DNA from: Streptomyces sp. TLI_105
Lineage (GTDB): Bacteria; Actinomycetota; Actinomycetes; Streptomycetales; Streptomycetaceae
Assembly: GCF_900105415.1 (NCBI RefSeq)
Contig: NZ_FNSM01000001.1
Location: 806,001 to 870,000, forward strand
Direction of reading: 5' to 3'
DNA: 64,000 bases
Shown here: one piece after another, positions 17,311 through 25,712 of the stretch
How positions within the stretch are numbered: position 1 is the first letter of the stretch
Layout of the letters: every line of letters begins with the position of its first letter
Made by a program: the position numbers and the translations under genes
Notes under the pieces: model-generated
What the model was told of the DNA's origin: nothing
The model's database searches: none
The model's input: the letters and a program-made list of their open reading frames with translations, nothing else

Positions 17311-19245
17311 TCACGATTCGTTTTCAGCGCGATGAGCGTGCTCCGGCCCGGGGTGGGCTACGCCTGGGACGAAGGGGTTGTCGTAGTCAAGTTCAATCTT
17401 GCCGAAGGCCGCGCCCTGAACCGGCGCCGAGTCGTTGTCGGCGATAATCAGCTGGATCTGGGAGCCGTGGGCCTCCGCAAGTGTTTGAAAGCGCTGGTAG
17501 GTTCGATGGCCCCGTGCCTGGTCGTCGAGGTTGCTGCCGGATGCCTTTCGCGGGGAATCGATGATCAGCATCGACGGCACTCGGACGTCGGAGTGCGTGA
17601 TGCCGAATTCCAGCAGGGAGAGGCTGTATGCAACGTTGATGCAGGTCACGATGCCCCCGCCGTCGGCCTGAAGACTCTCGAAGGAGACGTTGTCGACTAC
17701 GGGCAGGTACGAGGACGGGTCGATGGTCGCGGACTGGATCCACGGTGCGGGGCGCAGCTGGGAGATCATCGTGTTGAAGTCCCGGCTGAGGTCGCTCACG
17801 AGCGTCTGTCGCGCCGCGAGTTCGGCTGTGCGGGCTTTCCTTTCGGCCGTTGCGCTGGCCCGCTGCGCCTTGATGACCCGAACGTCGCGTTCGATGGCGT
17901 GTGCCCGCGACCAGGAGTCCCGTAGCTGGGTCACGGCGTCGATGGCCGCCCCGAGCGAAGCCGCGCGGGCACTGGCGTCTGCAATGGCGTCGAAGCGGGG
18001 CGCCACTAGGTCTCGCGTCTGAGCGTCGAGTTGGCGGCGCAGGCTGTGTGCGAGGAAGTCGGCCTGCTGGGCGCGCTGTTGCGCGGCCTCCAGGACACCG
18101 CTATCGGCGTCGAGTACGGCCTGGGCATCCTGGAGCTGAAGCTCCAGGGTCCTTCGGGTCTGGGCGACAGCAGCAGGATCGACATCCTGGTCGTGCGGGT
18201 CGTGTTGCAGGCACACCACGCAGTGGTCTTCAGGAACGGGCCGGGTGCTGAGGCGCTGCATACAACGAGGGCAGACAACGAAATCGAAGGGCGACAGCTT
18301 CTCAATGGCCGTGGTGGAGCGGTCGAGCCGCGACAGGTCGAGCTCGACCTGGGCGACGACCGCGGCCCGAGCTTCCACGAGCTCCTGCGCCGCTTGGACT
18401 TCCTGGGCTGCCTCGCGAGCGCTGTCCACTGCCGCACGCAGGTCTTGGCGAAGGACGGCGTCGGCTGCGGTGCTCTCCTCCAGTTCGTGTCGCAGGGAGG
18501 CCAGCGTGGCATCGGCTCGCTGCAGCATGTCTCGAAGGCTGGCGAGCTCGGCTCGCAGTTGGTCCTCGGTGCGGGGGTCGGTCGCACCGAGGAAGTTCTT
18601 GACAGCCTCGTACTCGTCGGTCTTCTTGCGGAGTTCTTCCTTGAGCTCGCCCAGCTTCCTGCTGAGTTCCAGCACGGTGCTGTCGGTGAGCGCGAACATC
18701 AGCTTGAACAGGGCGGTGCGTTTGGTGTTGAACCAGGTGTCGAGGTGTCCCACGACCTCACGGTCGATGTTGCGGGCTTCCCGATACACGTAGGCGAAGA
18801 GGTCGGTGAACTTCAGGTCCCGGGTGGTGGCTTTACCGTCCCGGCTGGACGGGATGGTCTCGCGGGGAAAGTCCAGGGCCGCCAGAAGATAGTCCGACAA
18901 GGGTGGCAGGTCGCCGTCTGCCTGTACGGCGAAGGTGTTGCGTGTGACCAGGGTTCCCGGGTCCAGAACGTCGACCTGCCCGGAGCGAGCGTCGTTCACG
19001 GTCCTTTTGAGGATCACGTGCTGCTCTCCGATGACGACCTCAGCCTGGGCCGAAAGGACGTGATCGCGGACAGCCGGGGTCAATACGGCTTTGCCACCCA
19101 CCACGTGTTTCAACAGCATCAGGAGGCTGGACTTGCCGGTGCCGCTGGGGCCGCTGACGACGGTGGCCGGCCCGTCGAAACGGTAGGTCTTCTCGGTGTC
19201 GGCGGTGGTGACGGTGAGGGACCGAAATCGAAGGTGAACTGCCAT
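17311..19245 (-). CDS. ABC-3C system SMC/Rad50-like ABC ATPase
   Basis: A 644-residue protein. Walker A is GPSGTGKSS (32-40). Two coiled-coil arms (about 195-315 and 360-490) flank a zinc-ribbon-like insert with CPRC (325-328) and CVVC (342-345), reminiscent of the Rad50 zinc hook. The C-terminal lobe has a signature-like LQADGGGIVT (525-534), Walker B SMLIIDSPRK (558-567) and LIIADND. Such ATPases power DNA-directed conflict systems. The ATG at 19245 lies one base after the middle gene's stop, so translation is coupled. It is the last gene of a three-gene operon whose first product carries a Cap4-like nuclease domain. Confidence 0.85.
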   Translation of the reverse strand: MAVHLRFRSLTVTTADTEKTYRFDGPATVVSGPSGTGKSSLLMLLKHVVGGKAVLTPAVRDHVLSAQAEVVIGEQHVILKRTVNDARSGQVDVLDPGTLVTRNTFAVQADGDLPPLSDYLLAALDFPRETIPSSRDGKATTRDLKFTDLFAYVYREARNIDREVVGHLDTWFNTKRTALFKLMFALTDSTVLELSRKLGELKEELRKKTDEYEAVKNFLGATDPRTEDQLRAELASLRDMLQRADATLASLRHELEESTAADAVLRQDLRAAVDSAREAAQEVQAAQELVEARAAVVAQVELDLSRLDRSTTAIEKLSPFDFVVCPRCMQRLSTRPVPEDHCVVCLQHDPHDQDVDPAAVAQTRRTLELQLQDAQAVLDADSGVLEAAQQRAQQADFLAHSLRRQLDAQTRDLVAPRFDAIADASARAASLGAAIDAVTQLRDSWSRAHAIERDVRVIKAQRASATAERKARTAELAARQTLVSDLSRDFNTMISQLRPAPWIQSATIDPSSYLPVVDNVSFESLQADGGGIVTCINVAYSLSLLEFGITHSDVRVPSMLIIDSPRKASGSNLDDQARGHRTYQRFQTLAEAHGSQIQLIIADNDSAPVQGAAFGKIELDYDNPFVPGVAHPGPEHAHRAENES

Positions 19246-19246
19246 T

Positions 19247-19819
19247 TCAGATCTCCGTCCGCCAGGGCCTGTCGACCGCGTCCGGCAGGCGGTTATAGAT
19301 GAGGGTCTTCAGCGTCGTTCCCGACTTGTTGAAATGCTTCTTGAGGAGAGCGATGCGCTTCGCCACCACGACCCATTCGTCCGTTTCGCTGAGCATTGCC
19401 GCTGCGACCGCGCCGGATGCGGTGATGCGGAACTCGGCCCGGTCTGTCGCGCCGTATGCGATCAGGTCGCGTGCGGCCAGGGACCCCAGGACGGTGTAGT
19501 AGCGGTGGTCCCAGGGGCCGTACTTGTAGCGGGTCATCCGGCTCTCGACGGACAGGCGCTCAGCGGAGGTGGGTTCGGCTCCGGCGGGCCACGCGACGCC
19601 GTCCTCGACCAGGAGCCGCTCAAGCATGACCGGGTAGCGCAGCAGGAAGTCGAGCTTGGCGAGCTTCGTGAGACCGTCCAAACCTCTTTTCGGTCCGGTG
19701 AAACGGTCGATCAGCAGCAGCACACGGGCCTCGTGGTAATGCGCCTCCTGCTGCTCCTGTCTACGGGCCCGCTCCCTGAGGCGCGTGGTCGCCACCAGAC
19801 GATCCCCGGCGCTTGTCAC
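19247..19819 (-). CDS. ABC-3C middle component
   Basis: A 190-residue protein between the nuclease-like effector and the ABC ATPase. It is rich in charged helices: HEARVLLLIDRFTGPKRGLD, TKLAKLDFLLRYPVMLERLL, then RYKYGPWDHRYY and VAKRIALLKKHFNKSGT. This is the small winged-helix-like middle subunit expected in ABC three-component systems. The start overlaps the effector stop by four bases and its stop is one base before the ATPase start. Assignment rests on position, size and general sequence character more than on a single motif. Confidence 0.65.
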   Translation of the reverse strand: MTSAGDRLVATTRLRERARRQEQQEAHYHEARVLLLIDRFTGPKRGLDGLTKLAKLDFLLRYPVMLERLLVEDGVAWPAGAEPTSAERLSVESRMTRYKYGPWDHRYYTVLGSLAARDLIAYGATDRAEFRITASGAVAAAMLSETDEWVVVAKRIALLKKHFNKSGTTLKTLIYNRLPDAVDRPWRTEI

Positions 19820-21171
19820 GACGCCTCCTCCTCAGAGGGGTCGAACACGTCGGAGAAGTAGAAGTCGCAGTCGTCACAGAGCTGGTAGGCCAGACCCCGC
19901 AGATGCCGGCCATTGACGGGAAACGGGAGCCCGACACCAAGTTCATCTGGTGCCAGGTGTCGTGCCATCAGCTGGTTCATGCGCCGCCCGTAGGGTGCGC
20001 CGTCCGGCGCCTCGTCTTCCGCCTGCTCGCGACAGGCGAAGACCGCGTCCAGGACCTCCAAGCTCGCATTGGCGAGCTCTGTGGTGTCTCCTGCCAGGCC
20101 AGACCGGTGCTGGGACCAGGCGACATACCAGGCCGATCGCAGGCGTTCGGCGTGGGCGGCCTCGTCCGCCGGAATCCGACCACGGGCCATTTTCTTGCGC
20201 AGGTTGCCCCCGCCCGGGGCAACGATCGGCAGTTGACCGCGGGCGAAGGTGGGCACGACGGAGCGGCTGGAGACGAAGGTGTCGAGGACCGTGGCCTTGG
20301 TGAGCCGGCGCCGCGCGATGCGCTGCTGGATCTGCACACTGTACAAAACCCTCGTTGGGTCGGCGATATAGACAGCAAGCTGTCCACGGTCGCTCTCGTC
20401 ACGGTTCGACTGCTCGATACGCTCGATCAATGCGCGATAGGTTGCCTCGACATCCACGTGATCCCGCTGCAGGGTAGCGATCGCAGGAATGAGAAGGCGC
20501 TGGAGATTGACGTCAGTGATGTGCCGACGGGACGGAAGTTCATCGTCGATGTGCAGCACGCCGAAGAAGAGCTTGACGGAGTCGGTGAAGCCGTCCGGGA
20601 TGGCGATGTCGGCGAGCCTGGAAACCTGCGGGACTTCGGGAATGGTGGCGTAGGGGTGCTTCCAACGAATCTTCAAGAAGTACTGGGCGACCGCAGTGAC
20701 CATGTCGTCCACCCCAAATGTGATACGCGGGTCGGCACCGCACATCGCCTTCAGGGTTGTAGCGCCACCCTTGCCTGTTGTGAGGCCTGCGTTCGTGGCA
20801 AGTCGCAGTCGGACGTTGCTCAGGCCATCGCACGCCCGCCAGCGGTCGAAAAGGTGCGCCAGCCCTCCATCCTTGCAAAGATCCGCCACGTTCCAGGGAT
20901 TGCGCCGCTTTCCCCGGTGCTTCACGGATACGAGTTCGACCGAACCGTCCGCGTACGAGACGACGAAGTCCTCGTGCCACTCGCAGACCACTGCTTCGAC
21001 GGAATCCTGCGTGAGCAGCGCCACGCAGATCTGGGCCGCGACCTCCGCCTGATAGCGGTAGTTGCCCAGGGTGTCCGCCCCACTGTCCTCCTGAGGGGCA
21101 ACGCGGAAGATCGGGTGCACGAACCCTTCATCGGACTCTGCATCCTCTGTTGCTTCAGCCTCAGCTGTCAT
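19816..21171 (-). CDS. ABC-3C effector with Cap4/DUF4297-like nuclease domain
   Basis: About 451 residues. The N-terminus reads DSGADTLGNYRYQAEVAAQI (about 29-48), then CEWHEDFVV (63-71) and VELVSVKHR (78-86). This E...ED...E/VxVK layout is the restriction-endonuclease-like core of Cap4/DUF4297 nucleases that cut double-stranded DNA. The remaining 360 residues form an effector-specific region; a second functional domain was not recognised. The start is ambiguous: ATG 21171 is used, but ATG 21201 is in frame. It is first in the operon effector, middle component, ATPase. Alternative: part of another nuclease-ATPase defence type. Confidence 0.75.
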   Translation of the reverse strand: MTAEAEATEDAESDEGFVHPIFRVAPQEDSGADTLGNYRYQAEVAAQICVALLTQDSVEAVVCEWHEDFVVSYADGSVELVSVKHRGKRRNPWNVADLCKDGGLAHLFDRWRACDGLSNVRLRLATNAGLTTGKGGATTLKAMCGADPRITFGVDDMVTAVAQYFLKIRWKHPYATIPEVPQVSRLADIAIPDGFTDSVKLFFGVLHIDDELPSRRHITDVNLQRLLIPAIATLQRDHVDVEATYRALIERIEQSNRDESDRGQLAVYIADPTRVLYSVQIQQRIARRRLTKATVLDTFVSSRSVVPTFARGQLPIVAPGGGNLRKKMARGRIPADEAAHAERLRSAWYVAWSQHRSGLAGDTTELANASLEVLDAVFACREQAEDEAPDGAPYGRRMNQLMARHLAPDELGVGLPFPVNGRHLRGLAYQLCDDCDFYFSDVFDPSEEEAS

Positions 21172-21219
21172 CGCATCCCCCCACCCCGCCATTGGAGGCA
21201 CGACCTCAGGGCCAACGGC

Positions 21220-21531
21220 GGAAGATCACCACACTTACCACAGCGCCCACGCACTCCGTAACCGGTCGATCACATTCGAGGTCTCCGAGAATCAGGTCTG
21301 CTTCGGCTCGGCAGGCGCCGGGCTACGGAACTGCCGACTCCGCCTGGACACCAAGCGCGTCATCGCCGAGGGCGACAGGGTCGTCACCCACTGCCACCTC
21401 ATCCTCGAACCCGACAAGCCCGGCCGCACCCTGGCCGACTTCTTCCTCCTGGAGAACGGCAGGATCGTCGAGCGCTGGGACGTCATTCAGGACGTTCCGG
21501 AGACTGCCGCCGACTACGTCGGCATGTTCTG
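21220..21531 (+). pseudogene. SnoaL-like protein, C-terminal remnant
   Basis: The plus strand reads DTKRVIAEGDRVVTHCHLIL, ADFFLLENGRIVERWDVIQD, and ends AADYVGMF with a stop at 21529-21531. These are the final strands of SnoaL/NTF2-like folds, polyketide-cyclase relatives. The upstream part runs open to about 21220 but is not family-like, so the N-terminal half is lost. Confidence 0.6.
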
Positions 21532-21990
21532 AACGACGATCCGCACAAGCAGTCGTCCCGCCCTCCGGACCGGCTCAGGTGGTGCGCCGACAATCCCTCA
21601 GCGGTGCCGAACGTCCCGCATCGGCTGCCAGACCGTAGCGACCGGGAGTACCACCTATGGGGTGCACTGCTTTGCCCCTCAGATCACCTCAGCAAAGCCG
21701 TCGCGTACAGCCACGATCTCCCTGAAGACGGCGCATCCCGCCGCTCCGCCCCCTGCCTGCAACGGCAGCAGCGAGACTCAGCACCTGACTGTGGGTCAGG
21801 TAAGTCAGCAAAAGGTCAGCATCGATCCGAATGAACCCTGACACACATGACTTGAGACGAGACTCGACACGCTTCCTCGCGAGCCCAGTGGACCCCCGCC
21901 CCTCGACCACAGGACCGGCAGCGGATCGGGGGTCCCGGCATCGCGGGCGCGAGGAGGAGCACGGCCCGCCCGCTCACACGTTTGTCCAGG
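21532..21990. other. Gap without a gene
   Basis: No coding frame with a recognisable product. It holds one copy of an 18-bp direct repeat (21804-21821) whose other copy is at 22208-22225. Confidence 0.6.
21804..21821 (+). repeat. 18-bp direct repeat, copy 1
   Basis: GTCAGCAAAAGGTCAGCA; 17 of 18 bases match 22208-22225 (GTCGGCAAAAGGTCAGCA). The copies flank the pirin tail. Confidence 0.7.
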
Positions 21991-22155
21991 TCAGCGTACT
22001 CGTCCGCGCGGCTTGAGCGGGGTGGCGGGCAGTTCCGGGGCGGTCAGGCGGGCACCGTCGTAGCCGTGCACCTCGCCGAACCGCGAGCCCTTCTCCCAGT
22101 CCTCTCGCGCCTGTACGATCTCGTCACCGGATCGGCCGACGAAGTTCCGCCACAT
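21991..22155 (-). pseudogene. Pirin family protein, C-terminal remnant 2
   Basis: The minus strand reads MWRNFVGRSGDEIVQAREDW then FGEVHGYDGARLTAPELP and ends RGRVR at stop 21991-21993. It is better preserved than the tail at 9938-10103, but the cupin domain is missing here too. Confidence 0.68.
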
Positions 22156-22207
22156 AGCACGGGATTGCCGTTTCATCCCGGCTCAGGGGCTTGATCGACC
22201 ATCCGGG

Positions 22208-22225
22208 GTCGGCAAAAGGTCAGCA
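22208..22225 (+). repeat. 18-bp direct repeat, copy 2
   Basis: GTCGGCAAAAGGTCAGCA, one base different from 21804-21821. Confidence 0.7.
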
Positions 22226-22359
22226 AGACGCCCGGGGGTCAACCAGCATGGCCACCACCTCGGCGGCCCCGGGCCGGGGTGAGCCTGCTCGGTTCCAGCG
22301 GTCGGCCCCAAGGCCGGCGAATGTCCTCGGCAAGCGGCCCGGCGAGCCGCAGGTGGGCG

Positions 22360-22585
22360 TGCGCGGCTGCCTGTTCATCCCACCCGGAGAGCCGTGGCGC
22401 GACCCCTTCATAGAGTCCTTCAACGGTCGCCTGCGCGACGAATGCCTCAACGTCCACCTGTTCTGGTCCCTGACCCACGCCAGGGTCACCATCGGCGACT
22501 GGAAGGAGGAGGACGACCACGACCGGCCGCGCTCATCGCTGGGCCACCGAACCCCGGGTGCCTATGCTGCGATCCGCGCTAATCG
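22360..22585 (+). mobile_element. IS3-family transposase (OrfB) C-terminal remnant
   Basis: The plus strand reads PPGEPWRDPFIESFNGRLRD, ECLNVHLFWSL, then DRPRSSLGHRTPGAYAA. The ESFN...RDE...N and P-H-SL-TP patterns are the end of the IS3 integrase core. The rest of OrfB and OrfA are missing. It runs into the 3' end of the response-regulator gene. Confidence 0.75.
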
Positions 22586-23235
22586 GCTCTCACGCGTCTG
22601 GTGTCGTGCGCCCACATCGCGATCTCGACGCGGTTGCGTGCGTCGAGCTTGGTCATCAACGATGCGACGTGGGTCTTGACCGTGCTCAGGCTGACGAAGA
22701 GCTCGGTGGCGATCTCGGCGTTGGTGCGGCCTCGTGCCACCAGCGCGAGCACCTCCTCCTCGCGCTCGGTGAGCGGGTTGCTCGGCTGGACCGGTACCAC
22801 CGGCGCCTGGCCTGCGAAGGTCGCCAGCAGCCGGCGGGTGACGTCGGGGGCGATCAGCGCGTCCCCGTTGGCCGCCGCGTGGATGGCCTGCACGAGGAGC
22901 TCCGGCCCGGCGTTCTTGAGCAGGAAGCCGCGGGCGCCGGCGCGCAGGGCGCCGAGGACGTACTCATCGAGGTCGAAGGTGGTGATCACGACGACCGCCA
23001 TCGGGTCCGTCACGTCTGGCCCGGCCAGGCGCCGCGTCACCTCGATGCCGTCGAGCCCGGGCATCCGGATGTCGACGAGGAGGACATCGGGACGCAGCCG
23101 GGTCGCCAGGTCGAGCGCTGCGAGCCCGTCTGCCGCCTCCCCCACGACCTCGAGGTCGTGTTGCGCGCCGAGGATCATCACCAGCCCGGTCCGGACCAAG
23201 TCCTGGTCGTCGGCTACGACAACACGGATGCTCAT
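22579..23235 (-). CDS. NarL/LuxR-family response regulator
   Basis: A 218-residue regulator. The receiver domain (1-120) carries VADDQ near the start, the phosphoacceptor Asp55 in LLVDIRMPG, and Lys in FLLKNAGPE. The LuxR HTH (about 150-212) has LTEREEEVLALVARGRTN and SLSTVKTHVASLMTKL. It is partnered with the overlapping histidine kinase upstream (4-bp ATGA overlap at 23232-23235). Its 3' end borders an IS3 relic. Target genes are unknown; the divergent DUF6326 gene is a candidate. Confidence 0.93.
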   Translation of the reverse strand: MSIRVVVADDQDLVRTGLVMILGAQHDLEVVGEAADGLAALDLATRLRPDVLLVDIRMPGLDGIEVTRRLAGPDVTDPMAVVVITTFDLDEYVLGALRAGARGFLLKNAGPELLVQAIHAAANGDALIAPDVTRRLLATFAGQAPVVPVQPSNPLTEREEEVLALVARGRTNAEIATELFVSLSTVKTHVASLMTKLDARNRVEIAMWAHDTRRVRAD

Positions 23236-24371
23236 GCCAACGCCGCCACCGGCAGCACGGCCTCAACCACCCAGCCGCCCTCGGGCCCCGGCCCCGCGGA
23301 GAGCGATCCGCCGAGGAGCTGGGCGCGTTCGGCCATGCCCAGCAGGCCGAACCCGGGCTCCGGGGCCGGCCCCGGCTCGGTCCGTCCATCGTCGCTGACA
23401 CGCAGCCTGACGGCGTCGCCCTCCCGGCGTACGTCGATCGCGACGCGGGTCGCGCTCCGGGCGTGCCGTACGGCGTTGGTCAGCGACTCCTGCGCGAGCC
23501 GGTAGAGCGCGGCGTCCACGGGTCGTGCCAGCCGGGCGAACGAACCGTCCAGCGAGACCTCGACGGTGGGCGTCGCGTCGGCGCGCGCCAGAGCAGGCAG
23601 GTCCGCGACACCCGGCTGCGGTGCGTAGGCGACGGTTTCCTCCTCACGCAGCACCCGCACCATGGACCTCATCTCCGCCAGGGTTCGCGATGCTTCGGAC
23701 TCGATCGCGGCCAGGACCTCGGCAGCCTTCTCGGGCTGGACGCCTGCGACCACGCCACCGGCCTGTGCCTGCACCGCGATGGCCGAGACGTGGTGGGCCA
23801 CGGTGTCGTGCAGCTCTCGCGCCAGCGCCACCCGCTCCTGATTGCGGATCTCGTGCTGTTGGCGATGCCAGAGGTCCGCGCGGTAGCGGAACACCACCGC
23901 GAGGGCGACGACCAACAGCAAGAGGACGCTCCCGCCGAAAATGTCGTCCCAGCCCGCGGAGGAGGCGTACATCCCCAGCACGACGACGAGCGTCACGAAC
24001 GCCGTCCCCGAGACGATCTCCCGTCCCGAGCCCCACCGCACCAGGGAGTAGAGCAGGATCAGGGCGGCCGACATGGAGTAGAGGCCGAGGTCCCCGGCGT
24101 GCGCGGTCAGCTGCAGGACCGAGAGCAGCCCGGCGACGCCCCACCCGACCAGGACGGCCGTCAGGGGGCGGCCCCGCCGCCAGAGCAGGGCAGGCACCAG
24201 CGCCAGGGCGAGCACCGTCACGAGTGGTCGCCAGGCCAAGCCCGGCCGAACGATGCCCTCGACCAAGGCGGCGGCCGTGAACACGCCCACCAGCAGCCGG
24301 TCCGGACGACCGACGGGTGGGGCGTCAGCAGGCCGCGGCTCATGCCAGACGGAGCGCCGGAAAGTGACCAC
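23232..24371 (-). CDS. Sensor histidine kinase, HisKA_3 type
   Basis: A 379-residue kinase. About five to six TM segments lie in residues 25-165, then HisKA_3 with ARELHDTVAHH (His188 is the phosphoacceptor), dimerisation helices, and HATPase_c with SLTNAVRHA (N box) and FGLLGMAERAQLLGG (G box). No large extracellular sensor loop, so it may sense membrane state, as DesK/LiaS-like kinases do. Start GTG at 24371. It overlaps the response-regulator gene by four bases. Confidence 0.92.
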   Translation of the reverse strand: MVTFRRSVWHEPRPADAPPVGRPDRLLVGVFTAAALVEGIVRPGLAWRPLVTVLALALVPALLWRRGRPLTAVLVGWGVAGLLSVLQLTAHAGDLGLYSMSAALILLYSLVRWGSGREIVSGTAFVTLVVVLGMYASSAGWDDIFGGSVLLLLVVALAVVFRYRADLWHRQQHEIRNQERVALARELHDTVAHHVSAIAVQAQAGGVVAGVQPEKAAEVLAAIESEASRTLAEMRSMVRVLREEETVAYAPQPGVADLPALARADATPTVEVSLDGSFARLARPVDAALYRLAQESLTNAVRHARSATRVAIDVRREGDAVRLRVSDDGRTEPGPAPEPGFGLLGMAERAQLLGGSLSAGPGPEGGWVVEAVLPVAALA

Positions 24372-24533
24372 GGCTCCAGCCTAGGCATCGTCGCGCCTCG
24401 GCGTATCCGCCGAAAGAACGAGAGAGAGACCATGCCATCGGCCAGGCGAACCGAAGCCCCCGGGCCGAGGCGCCCGCCGCCGGGCTCGGCGATCGTGGAC
24501 CTACCGATCCTCACCGCAACGACGGAGCCCACG

Positions 24534-24986
24534 ATGAGAACACGACAACCCACCACCGCCACACTGGAAGACCAGCGGATCCCGCTGAGGGCCAAGCTCG
24601 CCGCGACGTGGACAGCCTTCATGTTCCTCTACGCCTACGTGGACGTTCTCAACTTCTTCACGCCCGGCGTCGTCAAAGACATCCTCGACGGCAAGGTCTT
24701 CGAGTTCGACCTCTCCCAGACCTTTTCGACCACGGCGCTGGCCCTCGTGGCCATCCCAATCTTCATGGTCGTCCTGTCGACGACGCTGCCCGCCCGGGCG
24801 AACCGCATCACGAACCTCGTCGTGGCCTCGCTCTACGTCCCCGTCACGGCGTTCAACGCGGTGGGCGCGTCCTGGCTGTACTTCTACGGCCTTGGCATCG
24901 CACTGGAACTGATCCTTCTCGCCCTCATCGTGCGGTACGCCTGGACCTGGCCCCGTACCGTCGGCGACCACGGCGACCAGCCCTGA
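24534..24986 (+). CDS. DUF6326-family four-TM membrane protein
   Basis: A 150-residue protein: LEDQRIPLRAKLAATWTAFM, then four hydrophobic segments. The layout fits the DUF6326 family of unknown role. ATG 24534 is preceded by GGAG; an in-frame ATG at 24432 with GAGAGAG upstream is possible. It is divergent from the two-component system and may be its target (inference). Confidence 0.75.
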   Translation: MRTRQPTTATLEDQRIPLRAKLAATWTAFMFLYAYVDVLNFFTPGVVKDILDGKVFEFDLSQTFSTTALALVAIPIFMVVLSTTLPARANRITNLVVASLYVPVTAFNAVGASWLYFYGLGIALELILLALIVRYAWTWPRTVGDHGDQP

Positions 24987-25655
24987 CCGTGAAACCGTTC
25001 GCGCCCAGCCACAAGCGTCAAATCCCCGCCTGCAACGACAGCACCCGGAACCGCATGTTGATTATGCGCCAGAAAAGGCCGGCAAAGGCTCCCTACGGAC
25101 GTGGAAGAACGGCTGCGTGGCAAGGGGAACGCCTTCCAGCGGCTGGACGACATGGCGGCCCTCTTCGTCTCGGTCGGCTTTCCTGACGTACGAAGTTCGG
25201 TCGAGCCGTCCGCCTGGCAGCGACTGCTCCGGACCCGGCGGCGCGTCATGTGTTCCCCCACAACGACGGTGTCGTCGACGAGAGACATCCGCTCCGAGCA
25301 CCTGCTTCCAGAGTTTCCGTCAGCCACCGGCTCGTGATCTCGGAAGCCGACTGCAGAGAGGCGGTCGGCGATGCCGCCGCACTGTGTCGAGCGCTCGTGG
25401 AGATCGGGCTCCGGTAGGCCCGGCCCTCTCTCGGGTAGCGACTCTCGTCACCAGGAAGGCCACCGCGAACGTGCTTCCGCTCAGGGGAGGAGCCGGCCAC
25501 CGCAACCGCCGAGCAGACCGGCAAGGGCGACTCCGACCCGAAGAGCGAGGACCGCGGCCATGGTGGCCGGGACCGTGAGGAGGGCGGAGAGGTCGAGTTC
25601 ATCCGGTGCCTCGACGAGGCCGAGCACAGGGACGCTCAGGGCCTCGGCGCGGGAC
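24987..25655. other. Gap with one unassigned reading-frame fragment
   Basis: The plus-strand frame about 25240-25419 reads HVFPHNDGVVDERHPLRAP then SHRLVISEADCREAVGDAAA and stops after VEIGLR. It looks protein-like but I recognise no family, and no start or ribosome-binding site is clear. The rest shows nothing convincing. Confidence 0.35.
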
Positions 25656-25693
25656 GGGGCCGCCGCCCGCCCGCGCGGGCGGGCGGCGGCCCC
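25656..25693. terminator. 38-bp perfect palindrome, terminator of the lipase-like gene
   Basis: Arms of 19 bp (25656-25674 and 25675-25693), beginning GGGGCCGCCGCCCGCC. It starts 20 bp after the stop of the minus-strand hydrolase. Confidence 0.8.
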
Positions 25694-25712
25694 GGTCGGC
25701 GCGCGGCGGTGA

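Noticed and set aside
22239..22520. Minus-strand frame near the IS3 relic
   Set aside because: Antisense of the transposase remnant with no family-like sequence.
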